A DNA stretch of 64,000 nt, from NCBI RefSeq assembly GCF_044377145.1, contig NZ_JBILJQ010000004.1, positions 1 through 64,000 on the forward strand, read 5' to 3'. The number at the start of each line of letters is the position of its first letter. Positions within the stretch are counted from its first letter, which is position 1. Source of the DNA: Aquimonas sp044377145 (GTDB lineage Bacteria; Pseudomonadota; Gammaproteobacteria; Xanthomonadales; Xanthomonadaceae). Positions 7,683 to 16,324 of this stretch are shown here, one piece after another. Under the pieces are notes generated by a model that made no database searches, had not been told where the DNA came from, and saw only the letters and a program-made list of their open reading frames with translations. Position numbers and translations under genes: made by a program.

Positions 7683-8561
7683 TCAGAGCACGTAGACGAA
7701 CAGGAACAGGATGAGCCACACCACGTCAACGAAGTGCCAGTACCAAGCCACAGCTTCAAACGCGAAGTGGTTGTCCTTGGTGAAGTGACCTTTCATGACG
7801 CGGAAGAACATCACCGCCAGCATGATCGCGCCGAGGGTAACGTGCATGCCGTGGAAGCCGGTCAACATGAAGAAGGTCGAACCGTAAATGCCCGAGCTGA
7901 GCTTCAAATTCAGATCGCCGTAAGCGTGCGCGTACTCGTAGATCTGGAAGTACATGAACACTGCGCCCAGTAGCACGGTGGCGGCCAGCCAGATCATGAT
8001 CTGACCGCGATGGCCGGCTTTGAGCGCGTGGTGAGCGATGGTCAGGGTCACACCGGAGGCCAGCAGCAGCAACGTATTCAGCAGCGGGATGCCCCAGGCG
8101 GGGATGGTCTGGAAGCTGCCGTTGAGATCACTCGGGCCATTGGTCGGCCAAGCGGCGTCGAAGCTGCTCCACAGGAACTCATGCGTAGCAGCACCTGCGC
8201 CCTCGCCGCCCAGCCACGGCACCGAAAAAGTGCGTGCGTAGAAGAGCGCACCGAAGAAGGCGGCGAAAAACATCACCTCTGAAAAGATGAACCAGACCAT
8301 GCCCATGCGGAAGCTGCGGTCGACCTGGGCGTTGAACTTGCCCGCGACCGACTCGGATATCACATCGGCAAACCAGCCGCTGAGCATAAACAGCACGATC
8401 GCAAGACCGGCATAGAACACCCACATGCCCCAGTCGGCACCGTCCATCCAGCTGGCGACACCCAGCATGGTGATGAACAGGCCAATCGCACCCACGATGG
8501 GCCATGGGCTGCTGTGAGGGACGTAGTAGACGTTGGCGTCGTCGGCGTGGGTGGTGGCCAT
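7683..8561 (-). CDS. ctaE: Cytochrome c oxidase subunit III
   Basis: Subunit III of the aa3 oxidase stabilises the catalytic core and lies on the proton-uptake side. The 292-residue protein has seven hydrophobic helices and the family motifs SSPWPIVGAIGLF, SEVMFFAAFFGALFYAR, FYFQIYEY-type (MYFQIYEYAHA), GFHGMHVTLGAI and AVAWYWHFVDVVWLILF. It is the last gene of the operon, 95 bases after ctaG, and a strong terminator follows. Confidence 0.97.
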   Translation of the reverse strand: MATTHADDANVYYVPHSSPWPIVGAIGLFITMLGVASWMDGADWGMWVFYAGLAIVLFMLSGWFADVISESVAGKFNAQVDRSFRMGMVWFIFSEVMFFAAFFGALFYARTFSVPWLGGEGAGAATHEFLWSSFDAAWPTNGPSDLNGSFQTIPAWGIPLLNTLLLLASGVTLTIAHHALKAGHRGQIMIWLAATVLLGAVFMYFQIYEYAHAYGDLNLKLSSGIYGSTFFMLTGFHGMHVTLGAIMLAVMFFRVMKGHFTKDNHFAFEAVAWYWHFVDVVWLILFLFVYVL

Positions 8562-8656
8562 GAGCTTTCCCGGTGAACGTAAGGTCGAGATTCTAGCAAG
8601 CCGAAGTCAGAGGTTCGCGCGCGCGAGGCGAACTGCAGACTGATTCCGGCAGCAAA

Positions 8657-9244
8657 TCAATGGGCGCCGCCATGAGCCGCGATGCGGGCGGTGGCGTGCT
8701 CATTGTTGAAGAAGGTGTAGGACAAGGTCAGCGTGGTGATTTCCGGCGGTAACGCAGGATCCACCACGAAGCGCACCGGCATAGGCCGCTCCTCGCCCGG
8801 GTTCAAAAGTTGCTCGGTGAAGCAGAAGCACTCGGTTTTGTTGAAGAAGATCGACGCGCGCGCCGGCGCAACGCTCGGGACTGCCTGACCGACGATGGCC
8901 TGTTCGTCCATGTTGCGGGCGTGGAACATGGCCTCGTACATCTTGCCCGGGTGGACCTGCATCTGCAGCTGGTCGGAACGGAACTGCCAGTTGAGCTGCG
9001 AGTTGACGCCAGTGTCGAACTCCACCGTCACCAGCCGCGACTCGTCCACTGCATAGCTGGCGACCACGGTCTCGCCGGTCGCAGTCTGTTCCAGCTTGAT
9101 GCCGAAGACTTTTTCGCAGGCAATCCGGTACAGCGGCACCAGCGAGAACGCGAACAGAAACGCCATCCCACAGGCCAGCGCCGCGCGCCCCAACAGCTTT
9201 CGCGTCTCAAGACGGCTGGTGCCGGCGGACTCGTTCGCGCTCAT
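8657..9244 (-). CDS. ctaG: Cytochrome c oxidase assembly protein Cox11/CtaG
   Basis: CtaG/Cox11 delivers copper to the CuB site of subunit I. The 195-residue protein has a cytoplasmic tail, one membrane helix (about residues 22-40, LALACGMAFLFAFSLVPLYR region) and a periplasmic domain with the copper-binding motif ECFCF. The conserved VPLYRIACEKVFG segment is also present. The ATG at 9244 overlaps the stop of the small upstream membrane protein (ATGA). Confidence 0.95.
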   Translation of the reverse strand: MSANESAGTSRLETRKLLGRAALACGMAFLFAFSLVPLYRIACEKVFGIKLEQTATGETVVASYAVDESRLVTVEFDTGVNSQLNWQFRSDQLQMQVHPGKMYEAMFHARNMDEQAIVGQAVPSVAPARASIFFNKTECFCFTEQLLNPGEERPMPVRFVVDPALPPEITTLTLSYTFFNNEHATARIAAHGGAH

Positions 9245-9375
9245 CGACCGATAACTCCCGACATCACGAAGGCTGCATACACGGCAAAGGCGATCAGACC
9301 GATCAGCAGTGCCGTGCGCTTGGCTGCGCTGCGCTGCGCCGGGGTAACGTTTGCGGGAACTTCGGGGCGCTTCAT
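9241..9375 (-). CDS. Small membrane protein between ctaD and ctaG
   Basis: A 44-residue frame from the ATG at 9375 encodes a polar N-terminus (MKRPEVPANVTPAQRSAAKR) followed by one membrane helix (TALLIGLIAFAVYAAFVMSG). Its stop overlaps the ctaG start by 4 bases, and its start lies about 50 bases after the ctaD stop, so it is placed exactly as a real gene. Tiny one-helix proteins occur at this place in other gammaproteobacterial aa3 clusters. A role in oxidase assembly or as an extra small subunit is inferred. Automated callers may miss it because it is short. Confidence 0.78.
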   Translation of the reverse strand: MKRPEVPANVTPAQRSAAKRTALLIGLIAFAVYAAFVMSGVIGR

Positions 9376-9426
9376 TTGAACTCCACAGCGGCCAGAGGCA
9401 AGCCTCTGGCCGCTGTCAGTGCGTGA

Positions 9427-11046
9427 TCAATGCGAGGTGTCGCCGTGGGCGAGCTTACTGTCGTCGATCACCGGCGGAATGCTGAAGGTATGGTGCGGAG
9501 CAGGGCTGGGCACGGTCCATTCCAGACCCTTGGCGCTCTCCCACACCCCAGCGGTCGCCTTCTGTCCACCGCGTGCGCAGCTCCACACGATGTAGACGAA
9601 CAGCAATTGGGAGATACCGAAGCCGAAGCCGCCGATGCTGCTGATCATGTTGAAGTCGGCGAACGCGACGTTGTAGTCGGGTATACGCCGCGGCATGCCC
9701 GCCAGGCCAAGGAAATGCTGCGGGAAGAACAGCACGTTGACGAAGATCGTCGACAGCCAGAAGTGCCACTTGCCGAGGGCCTCGTTGTACATGTGGCCCG
9801 TCCACTTCGGCAGCCAGTAGTACACCGCCGCCATGATCGAGAAGATCGCGCCGGTCACCAGCACGTAGTGGAAGTGGGCCACCACGAAGTAGGTGTCGTG
9901 GTACTGGAAGTCGGCCGGGACAATAGCCAGCATCAGGCCGGAAAAACCACCGATGGTAAACATGATCACAAAGCCGATCGCGAACAGCATCGGGGTCTCG
10001 AAGGTCATCGAGCCCTTCCACATCGTCGACACCCAGTTGAAGACTTTCACGCCGGTCGGGATCGCGATCAGCATGGTCGCGTACATGAAGAACAGCTGGC
10101 CGCCGAGCGGCATGCCAACCGTGAACATGTGATGCGCCCACACGATGAAGCTCAGGAAGGCGATCGAAGCAGTCGCGTAGACCATGGCCTGGTAGCCGAA
10201 CAGCGGCTTGCGGGCGAAGGTGGGGATGATCTCCGAAACGATGCCGAAGGCCGGGAGGATCATGATGTAGACCTCCGGATGGCCGAAGAACCAGAAGATG
10301 TGTTGGTACATCACCGGGTCACCGCCACCGGCCGCATTGAAGAAGGCCGTGCCGAAGAACTTGTCGGTCAGCAGCATGGTGACCGCACCCGCCAGAACCG
10401 GCATCACCGCGATCAGCAGGAAGGCGGTGATCAGCCAGGTCCACACGAACACCGGCATCTTCAGCAGATCCATGCCCGGGGCGCGCATGTTCAGAATGGT
10501 GGCGATGATGTTGATCGCACCCATGATCGAAGACAGCCCCATCAGGTGGATCGCGAAGATCGTGAACCCGACATTGGTACCGCCCTGCAGGGACAGCGGC
10601 GGGTACAGGGTCCATCCACCGGCAGGACCACCGCCCGGCAGCACCAGCGGGATCAGCAGCAGGGTGAACGCGAACGGCATGATCCAGAACGACCAATTGT
10701 TCATGCGCGGCAGGGCCATGTCCGGCGCGCCAATCATCAGCGGCACCATCCAGTTGGCCAGGCCGACAAAGGCCGGCATCACCGCGCCGAAGATCATCAC
10801 CAGCGCGTGCATGGTGGTCATCTGGTTGAAGAACTCAGGTGCTACCAGCTGAAGGCCGGGCTGAAACAGCTCGGCGCGGATCACCAGCGCCATCGCGCCG
10901 CCGATCAGGAACATCACCAGCGAGAACACCAGATACAGGGTGCCGATGTCCTTGTGGTTGGTGGTCAGAACCCAGCGTTGGAAGAAGCCGGTCGGCTTGT
11001 GATCGTGACTGTGGTCGTCGTGGTGCGCTGCACTCGAAGTGGCCAT
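9427..11046 (-). CDS. ctaD: Cytochrome c oxidase subunit I
   Basis: The catalytic subunit binds haem a and the haem a3-CuB centre that reduces oxygen, and pumps protons. The 539-residue protein has twelve helices and the key sequences HPEVYIMILPAFGI (CuB His and the His-Tyr pair), YFVVAHFHYVLVTG (haem ligands), and the K- and D-channel regions. The ATG at 11046 is chosen because CAGGA precedes it; an in-frame TTG at 11067 would overlap ctaC slightly. A His-rich N-terminus (HHDDHSHDH) is typical of xanthomonad and pseudomonad members. Confidence 0.97.
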   Translation of the reverse strand: MATSSAAHHDDHSHDHKPTGFFQRWVLTTNHKDIGTLYLVFSLVMFLIGGAMALVIRAELFQPGLQLVAPEFFNQMTTMHALVMIFGAVMPAFVGLANWMVPLMIGAPDMALPRMNNWSFWIMPFAFTLLLIPLVLPGGGPAGGWTLYPPLSLQGGTNVGFTIFAIHLMGLSSIMGAINIIATILNMRAPGMDLLKMPVFVWTWLITAFLLIAVMPVLAGAVTMLLTDKFFGTAFFNAAGGGDPVMYQHIFWFFGHPEVYIMILPAFGIVSEIIPTFARKPLFGYQAMVYATASIAFLSFIVWAHHMFTVGMPLGGQLFFMYATMLIAIPTGVKVFNWVSTMWKGSMTFETPMLFAIGFVIMFTIGGFSGLMLAIVPADFQYHDTYFVVAHFHYVLVTGAIFSIMAAVYYWLPKWTGHMYNEALGKWHFWLSTIFVNVLFFPQHFLGLAGMPRRIPDYNVAFADFNMISSIGGFGFGISQLLFVYIVWSCARGGQKATAGVWESAKGLEWTVPSPAPHHTFSIPPVIDDSKLAHGDTSH

Positions 11047-11063
11047 GGTGTCCTGACTCCCGC

Positions 11064-11966
11064 TCAAAGCTTGGCCGCGGCGGCAGGAGCCGTCGCGGGA
11101 TCGATCTGCGCCACTCGCGTGGCCTCGGCGCCGCTGGCCTGCTCGGCGGCCAGCCAGCTCTCAAACTCGGAAGGCGGCACAGCCTTCACCACGATCGGCA
11201 TGAAGCCGTGGTCCTTGCCGCACAGCTCCGCGCACTGGCCGCGATACACGCCTGGTTCGTTGATGCGGGTCCAGTTCTCGTTGACCACGCCGGGGATGGC
11301 GTCCTGCTTCCAGCCGAACGCCGGCACCCACCAGCTGTGGATCACATCGTCTGCGGTGATGATGAAGCGGACCTTGGTGTCAGTCGGCAGAACCAGCGGC
11401 CGATCGACATCGAGCAGGTAGACGTTGTTGCCTTCAGCGTCGACCACTTCGTTTGGCGAGTTGACCGCGCTCTGTTGGCGAGCCGCGTCGCTGCCGCGAT
11501 CAATCCGGCTGACGAAGTTCACGCCACCGGGCTGACCCTTGTAACTGACGATCTCGTAACGCCACATCCACTGGTAGCCGGTGATCTTCACCGTCATCTC
11601 GGAGCCGGTCACGTCTTCCATCCGGAACATGGTCTTGGTGGCCGGCCAGGCAACGGCGATCAGGATCAGGATCGGGATGACCGTCCAGATGATCTCCGCG
11701 GTGGTGTTGTGGCTCCAGGTCGCGGCCTTGGCGCCCTTCGATTTGCGGAACTTGAACATCGCAACGGCCATCGCGCCGAACACGAGGATGCCGATGACCA
11801 CGCAGATCCACAGCGTGATCATGTGCAGGTGGTAGACCTCGGCCGATGTATCGGTGACGCCGGTGGTCATGTTGAGCTGCCACCGCTCGGGGTTGGCAAA
11901 CGCCAGCGCCGAGAACACCAGGGCGACGAGGCCCAGTCCCAGTTGGCTCCAATGGACACGCTTCAT
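11064..11966 (-). CDS. ctaC: Cytochrome c oxidase subunit II
   Basis: Subunit II carries the CuA centre that takes electrons from cytochrome c. The 300-residue protein has a cleaved-type signal, two membrane helices and a periplasmic cupredoxin domain with the CuA ligands in CAELCGKDHGFM and an upstream His in DVIHSWW. The aromatic patch YQWMWRYE is present. There is no fused cytochrome c domain. An ATG at 11966 with GAGGG in front is preferred over the ATG at 11972, which would be too close to that site. Confidence 0.97.
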   Translation of the reverse strand: MKRVHWSQLGLGLVALVFSALAFANPERWQLNMTTGVTDTSAEVYHLHMITLWICVVIGILVFGAMAVAMFKFRKSKGAKAATWSHNTTAEIIWTVIPILILIAVAWPATKTMFRMEDVTGSEMTVKITGYQWMWRYEIVSYKGQPGGVNFVSRIDRGSDAARQQSAVNSPNEVVDAEGNNVYLLDVDRPLVLPTDTKVRFIITADDVIHSWWVPAFGWKQDAIPGVVNENWTRINEPGVYRGQCAELCGKDHGFMPIVVKAVPPSEFESWLAAEQASGAEATRVAQIDPATAPAAAAKL

Positions 11967-11971
11967 CAGCA

Positions 11972-12463
11972 TCACCCTCTATCCGAAATCCTGTAACTGC
12001 CTTGATCACGCGCCAGTTTCAGCCCGTGCTCCAATTCGTTGCGGAGCCGTTCGCGCTCGGACTCGCCGAGGAACTCTCCCACCCTCACCCGCCGGCCGTG
12101 GCTGGCGAGATAAAGCATCCCCTGCGCCAGCTCCACCCGCACCCAGCGAGGGTGCTCATCCAGAGCCGCCACCAGCTCTGGCAAGCGGTTGACCGAAACC
12201 CGTTCGGGCCCAACCTGGATGACTTCAGCGCGCTCGGCGCGCCGCCAGACCAACCAGAACACCAGCGCAAGCACCAGCACATCAAAAACCGCGAACAGCG
12301 GTGCGAACACATTGCCACCCAGCCAACTGAAACCCGTCACCAGCAGCGCCGTCAGCAGCACCAGCGCGAAGAACAGGCGCATGTGCGGAATGCTCAACGA
12401 GCGATTGGGCCGCAGCACCCAGTGCTGACCCAATCCGTCGACACAGGCGTCCGACTCGATCAC
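11972..12463 (-). CDS. DUF2244 family membrane protein, first gene of the oxidase operon
   Basis: DUF2244 proteins occur upstream of cytochrome oxidase genes in many alpha- and gammaproteobacteria; their function is unknown. This one has the opening LRPNRSLS pattern, two adjacent helices (LFFALVLLTALLVTGFSWLGG and FAPLFAVFDVLVLALVFWLVWRR) and a soluble C-terminus with RVELAQGMLYLASHGRRVRVGEFL. I place the start at the GTG at 12463, preceded by GGGAG, because the family usually begins just before the LRPN motif. A longer start at 12532 is possible. It ends 5 bases before ctaC. Confidence 0.8.
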   Translation of the reverse strand: MIESDACVDGLGQHWVLRPNRSLSIPHMRLFFALVLLTALLVTGFSWLGGNVFAPLFAVFDVLVLALVFWLVWRRAERAEVIQVGPERVSVNRLPELVAALDEHPRWVRVELAQGMLYLASHGRRVRVGEFLGESERERLRNELEHGLKLARDQGSYRISDRG

Positions 12464-12699
12464 CCGGCGGCTCCCATTCCGGCGCGCGCGCCATACGGCA
12501 GCGCTGCAGCCCGCGAATGATAGGGCCAGCACGCACAGCCAGCAATCGAGAACGGTGTGATCGCCATTGCCGAAGCTTGCCCGCTGCTACGTGCAAGCCG
12601 CGCCAAGCGCGGGTGAAAAGGCAGTGTTGCAGACCGACATGAAGGCCTCGGGCCGCTGCAGCCGATCTCGGCGCAGCGGCCCGCAGCCTTCGGATTGCC

Positions 12700-13572
12700 T
12701 CAGTTGCCGCGCGAAGCCAGACTCATGACCTCGGCAGCCTGGGCGCGCAGGCGCTCAGCCTCATCTGCCTCGATGACTGCACCGCGCTCACCTTCATTGA
12801 GAATCAGCTCACCAGCAGCATTCCAGCCCAGCCAGCTGCTGCGGCCACGCTGCTCGCGCACGATGACCCAGGGCTTGCCGTCCTGGAAGGCGTAGCGAAA
12901 GCTGGCGCTGCCGGCGTCGCCGTAGTCGACCTGCTCGCGCGCAAAGCGCACCTTGCCGCCCGCAATGAAGGCATCCCAGCCGACGGTGACATCGTCATTC
13001 ATGCGCTCGCCGGTCACGCGCTGGAAGCCACCGATGCTGCGCTCCAAGGCGCCGAACTCCTGCTTCATCTTTTCGGTCGGCGCGATCTGCGTATCGGCCT
13101 GCCCACCGCCACGCACCAGCTCAAGGCTGACGCGATCGGCATTGCCCTGGGTCAGGACCGGGGTGGGCGCGGCACTGGAGTACAGCGGCACGTTCTCGAT
13201 GACGAGCGCAGCCAGCACGGCGTATCGACCTTCGGCGCTGATCTTGGCCGGGTCGTAGGGCAGCGAGAACTTCGCCGGCAGCAGGCTCGGTGCCGGGCTG
13301 CTCAGCTCGGCCACCACCGGCGGGACCTGCGAGGGATCGGTGACATCAAGCAGGCGCACTGACAGCTGGAAGCCCGGTGGCAGTTCGGCCAAGCCTGCTA
13401 CCGTCAGCTCTCCCGTCACTGCGGTCGAGAACTGCGGAGTCGACGGCTGCACAGCGGCAGCGCTGGACGCCTGGGTCGGCGCAGGCGCCGCGGCCGGGGC
13501 TGGGGCATCCTGCGCACCACAGGCTGCGAGCAGGACAAGGGCGATGGCGGCAGGGATCAGCTTGAGTTGCAT
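12700..13572 (-). CDS. YbaY-like lipoprotein
   Basis: The 290-residue protein starts with a lipoprotein signal ending LLAACG (Cys near residue 18), then an Ala/Pro-rich linker and a domain resembling the YbaY family (TVAGLAELPPGFQLSVRLLDVTDPS, FSLPYDPAKISAEGRYAVLAALV). The C-terminal ~130 residues (ERMNDDVTVGWDAF... SWLGWNAAGELI) are a second, unidentified region. It is probably an outer-membrane or periplasm-facing lipoprotein. The ATG at 13572 follows CCAGGAG and gives a proper lipobox; the upstream extension would hide it. Confidence 0.8.
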   Translation of the reverse strand: MQLKLIPAAIALVLLAACGAQDAPAPAAAPAPTQASSAAAVQPSTPQFSTAVTGELTVAGLAELPPGFQLSVRLLDVTDPSQVPPVVAELSSPAPSLLPAKFSLPYDPAKISAEGRYAVLAALVIENVPLYSSAAPTPVLTQGNADRVSLELVRGGGQADTQIAPTEKMKQEFGALERSIGGFQRVTGERMNDDVTVGWDAFIAGGKVRFAREQVDYGDAGSASFRYAFQDGKPWVIVREQRGRSSWLGWNAAGELILNEGERGAVIEADEAERLRAQAAEVMSLASRGN

Positions 13573-14004
13573 GTACCACTCCTGGGGAATTGGAAGTCCC
13601 CGATCCTTGAGAATCGGGTTGTCGGATGGATCGCAGGCGCGACGCACGCCGCGGCGTGTGCACCGCGCGCCTGCGCCAAGCACGCCGTGGACAGATCAGC
13701 CGCGCAGCGTAAACCGTTTGAAGTGCGAGGCAAAGTGAATCAGCTCGCCCTTCGAACCGCGATCTGCGCGCTTTGCACGCTCACGGCTCACGGCTCGCTG
13801 GCGCTTCAGCGCGTTCGCCGCTCGAAGCCGCGCGGGCGAAACGTCCGGCGGCCCTTCAGCATCACCGAATCACCCGGCCGCCGTGAAAAGCAAGCGCCAT
13901 ACCGCAGCCTGGCCGTCTGCCGTGGCCAAGCTGTCGGCGGCGCCCGCCCCCGCAGGACCCAAGGCGCGATCCTCCGCTGCATCGATCTGGCGCTGTTCCG
14001 CTGC
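13573..14004. other. Intergenic region before a decayed transporter gene
   Basis: The first part must carry the promoter of the YbaY-like lipoprotein. The plus-strand frame is open through much of this stretch, but its translation is Arg/Pro-rich with no family likeness, so I regard it as non-coding. It probably includes decayed 5' parts of the SLC13 remnant that follows. Confidence 0.45.
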
Positions 14005-14473
14005 CCGGCGCACGACGAGGCCTACAAGGCCGTGGACGGGCGGGTGATCATGCTGCTGGCCGGCGTGCTGCCGATGTGGAATGCATTGCAGACCCCCGGC
14101 GCGTTTGGATTCCTGGTCGACCGCATGCTGGATGCCATCGGCGGCTGGGGCCCGCTCGCCGTAGTGGTCACCATGTTCCTGCTCACGGCGACCCCGACAG
14201 CGTTGGTGAACAACAATGCCTCGGCGGAGCTGTTGACACCAATCGCGGCGGCGGCAGCGCAGTCGATAGACGCCAAGCCCGCTGCATTTCTGGTCGCCGT
14301 CGCCTTCGCCGCTTCGACCGGCTTCGCCACACCGGTGGGCTATCGGACCCACACCATGGTCGGCAGCGCCAGCGGCTATCAATTCATGGCCTTCGCCAAA
14401 AGTCAGCGTGCCGCCCAACCTGCTGTTCCGGGCATTTGCGGTGGCGCTTGTTCCGATCATCTGGCCCCTGTGA
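14005..14473 (+). pseudogene. Remnant of an SLC13/DASS-type sodium symporter (C-terminal end, frameshifted)
   Basis: The translation contains the typical end of SLC13-type anion transporters: YKAVDGRVIMLLAGVLPMW, LTATPTALVNNNASAELLTPIA and FLVAVAFAASTGFATPVGYR. After FMAFAK the frame breaks. Shifting by one base gives VSVPPNLLFRAFAVALVPII and then WPL and a TGA at 14473, the expected ending. The N-terminal several hundred residues are absent. This is a gene fragment carrying at least one frameshift, not a working transporter. Confidence 0.78.
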
Positions 14474-14564
14474 GGGCCGAATTCACGTGCAATTCAAGCG
14501 TGGGACACCAGTCTGCGGGCCGCCCTTGCTACCACCATCCACTGCTCGAACCACGAGGTACACC

Positions 14565-15326
14565 ATGCGTTGCACGTTGACCGCTGTTGCTCTGATCGCC
14601 CTTGTCCCAGTCGCCGCTGCCCTGCCCGGCCTTGCACGCGCCGACGGCTGGACCGGCACCGGCGAGCTCGGCCTCGCTGCCGCGCGCGGCAATGCCCGCT
14701 CTGAGAATCTCAACGCCAAGCTCGACTTCATCAACGAGGACGAGCGCTGGAAGCACATGTTCGGGCTGAGTGTGCTGCGCGCCAAAGGGGAGCTGACCGG
14801 TGATTTCGATGGCGACGGCGTGGTGGAGGAGCGCTTCGAGCTGACCGCCAACCGCTGGTCGATGGGGGCTTCGAGCGCACTGAAGATGAACGAGCGCGCC
14901 TCGTGGATCAGCGCGCTGCGCCATGAACGCGATGACTTCGGCACCTATGAGAGCCAGAGCACCTTCGCACTCGGCTTCGGCTACACCTTCTACGACCGTG
15001 AAACCGGCCGCCTGCATGCAGAAGTCGGCCCCGGCTACCGTCGCGCCAAGCTGTTCACCGGCGCAACGGAAAGCAGCGCCATCGTGCGCGGCCTGCTGGA
15101 GGCCAGCCAACAGCTCACCGACAACACCAAGCTCAGCAACACCCTGCTGATCGAGAGCGGCGAAGACAACACCTTCGCCCAGAACGACCTCGGCGTTGCG
15201 GTCTCCATGAACGAACGCATGGCGCTGAAGGTCGGCCTGCAGGTTCGCTACAACAGCGAGACCAGCCCGGGTGCGAAGAGCACTGATCTGCTCACCACCA
15301 TCAACCTGGTCTACAGCTTCCAGTGA
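14565..15326 (+). CDS. DUF481 family outer-membrane beta-barrel-type protein
   Basis: This 253-residue protein has a signal peptide (cleavage near ARADG, residue 27) and a repetitive pattern of alternating short strands typical of DUF481/YdiY proteins: GWTGTGELGLAAARGNARSE, ALGFGYTFYDRETGRLHAEVGPGYR-like turns, and a C-terminal LTTINLVYSFQ with a terminal aromatic residue as in barrel proteins. DUF481 proteins are salt- or pH-induced outer-membrane proteins of unknown function. The ATG at 14565 is preceded by CGAGG. A hairpin follows the stop. Confidence 0.85.
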   Translation: MRCTLTAVALIALVPVAAALPGLARADGWTGTGELGLAAARGNARSENLNAKLDFINEDERWKHMFGLSVLRAKGELTGDFDGDGVVEERFELTANRWSMGASSALKMNERASWISALRHERDDFGTYESQSTFALGFGYTFYDRETGRLHAEVGPGYRRAKLFTGATESSAIVRGLLEASQQLTDNTKLSNTLLIESGEDNTFAQNDLGVAVSMNERMALKVGLQVRYNSETSPGAKSTDLLTTINLVYSFQ

Positions 15327-15334
15327 TGCTGCAT

Positions 15335-15366
15335 GACCGGGGCACTCGGCATCGAGCGCCCCGGTC
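15335..15366 (+). terminator. Hairpin after the DUF481 gene
   Basis: GACCGGGGC (15335-15343) and GCCCCGGTC (15358-15366) make a perfect 9-base stem with a 14-base loop, 8 bases after the stop at 15326. No U-tract follows, so it may work weakly or with other factors. It also lies between convergent genes. Confidence 0.5.
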
Positions 15367-15406
15367 GATACGCCGCCAACAGGTCAAGCCCGCGGCCGCC
15401 CAATCG

Positions 15407-16324
15407 TCAGGCGATCGCCAGCAGGCGCTCGGCGCCCAGGCTGCGCAACTGCTCGGCTGCAGCTTGACCCAGCGCGTCTGAACTGCCGATCGCGCCGTTC
15501 ACCTCGACTCGCAGCCCGGCACCACCTTCGGCATCGCCGACCCAGCCCCGCAGATGCAGCGCGCCCTCGGCTTGGGTGCAGAACGCGGCGATCGCGACGT
15601 GGCAGCTGCCACCCAAGGCTCGACTCAGTGCCCGCTCGGCTTCGACGCAGGCGCGGGTGTCGGCATCATCCAAGCCGCGCAGCAACTCGATCACGGCCGT
15701 GTTGCCACTGCGACATTCGATCGCAATCGCCCCCTGCGAGGCTGCCGGCAACCAGTGCGGCGGGGTCAGCTGGGCGCGGATACGCGATGACATGCCCAAT
15801 CGCTCCAGACCAGCGCAGGCCAGAACAATCGCTGCGTACTGGCCATCGTCGAGCTTGGTCAGGCGTGTGTTGACGTTGCCGCGCAGGTCCACCACGTCCA
15901 GGTCCGGTCGCAGCGCCTTCAGCTGCGCGCGTCGGCGCATCGACGAAGTGCCGACCCGCGCACCGTTCGGCAAAGCCTTGATGTCGTCGAAGTGGTTGCT
16001 GACAAACGCATCGTAGGGATTGGCGCGGCTCAGGATCGCGGCGAGCTCGAACGGACCATCCAGCTCCATCGGCACGTCTTTCAGCGAGTGCACGGCCAGA
16101 TCAGCCTCGTCGCGCAGCATGGCTTCCTCAAGCTCCTTCAGAAACAAGCCCTTGCCGCCGACCGCGGCCAGCGAGCGGTCCAGCACTTCATCGCCGCGGG
16201 TAGACAGAGGCACCAATGAGATGTCGATGGTGGGATACAGCGCACGCAGGCGAGCGGCCACGTGCTCGGTCTGCCACAGCGCGAGTGCGCTCTTGCGGGT
16301 GGCGATCCGCAGGGTCTGGGTCAT
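15407..16324 (-). CDS. hemC: Hydroxymethylbilane synthase (porphobilinogen deaminase)
   Basis: HemC joins four porphobilinogen units into hydroxymethylbilane in haem synthesis. The 305-residue protein begins with RIATRKSALALWQ and holds TRGD, GKGLFLKELEEA, AVHSLKDVP, RRRAQL and the dipyrromethane-cofactor Cys in LGGSCHVAIAAF. Length is normal. The ATG at 16324 overlaps the algR stop by 4 bases; algR-hemC linkage is also known from Pseudomonas. Confidence 0.96.
   Translation of the reverse strand: MTQTLRIATRKSALALWQTEHVAARLRALYPTIDISLVPLSTRGDEVLDRSLAAVGGKGLFLKELEEAMLRDEADLAVHSLKDVPMELDGPFELAAILSRANPYDAFVSNHFDDIKALPNGARVGTSSMRRRAQLKALRPDLDVVDLRGNVNTRLTKLDDGQYAAIVLACAGLERLGMSSRIRAQLTPPHWLPAASQGAIAIECRSGNTAVIELLRGLDDADTRACVEAERALSRALGGSCHVAIAAFCTQAEGALHLRGWVGDAEGGAGLRVEVNGAIGSSDALGQAAAEQLRSLGAERLLAIA

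Noticed and set aside
9430..11421. A 663-codon open frame on the plus strand opposite ctaD and ctaC
   Set aside because: It is the mirror of a highly conserved oxidase gene in GC-rich DNA, its translation is rich in His, Arg and Asp without family features, and it has no ribosome site.
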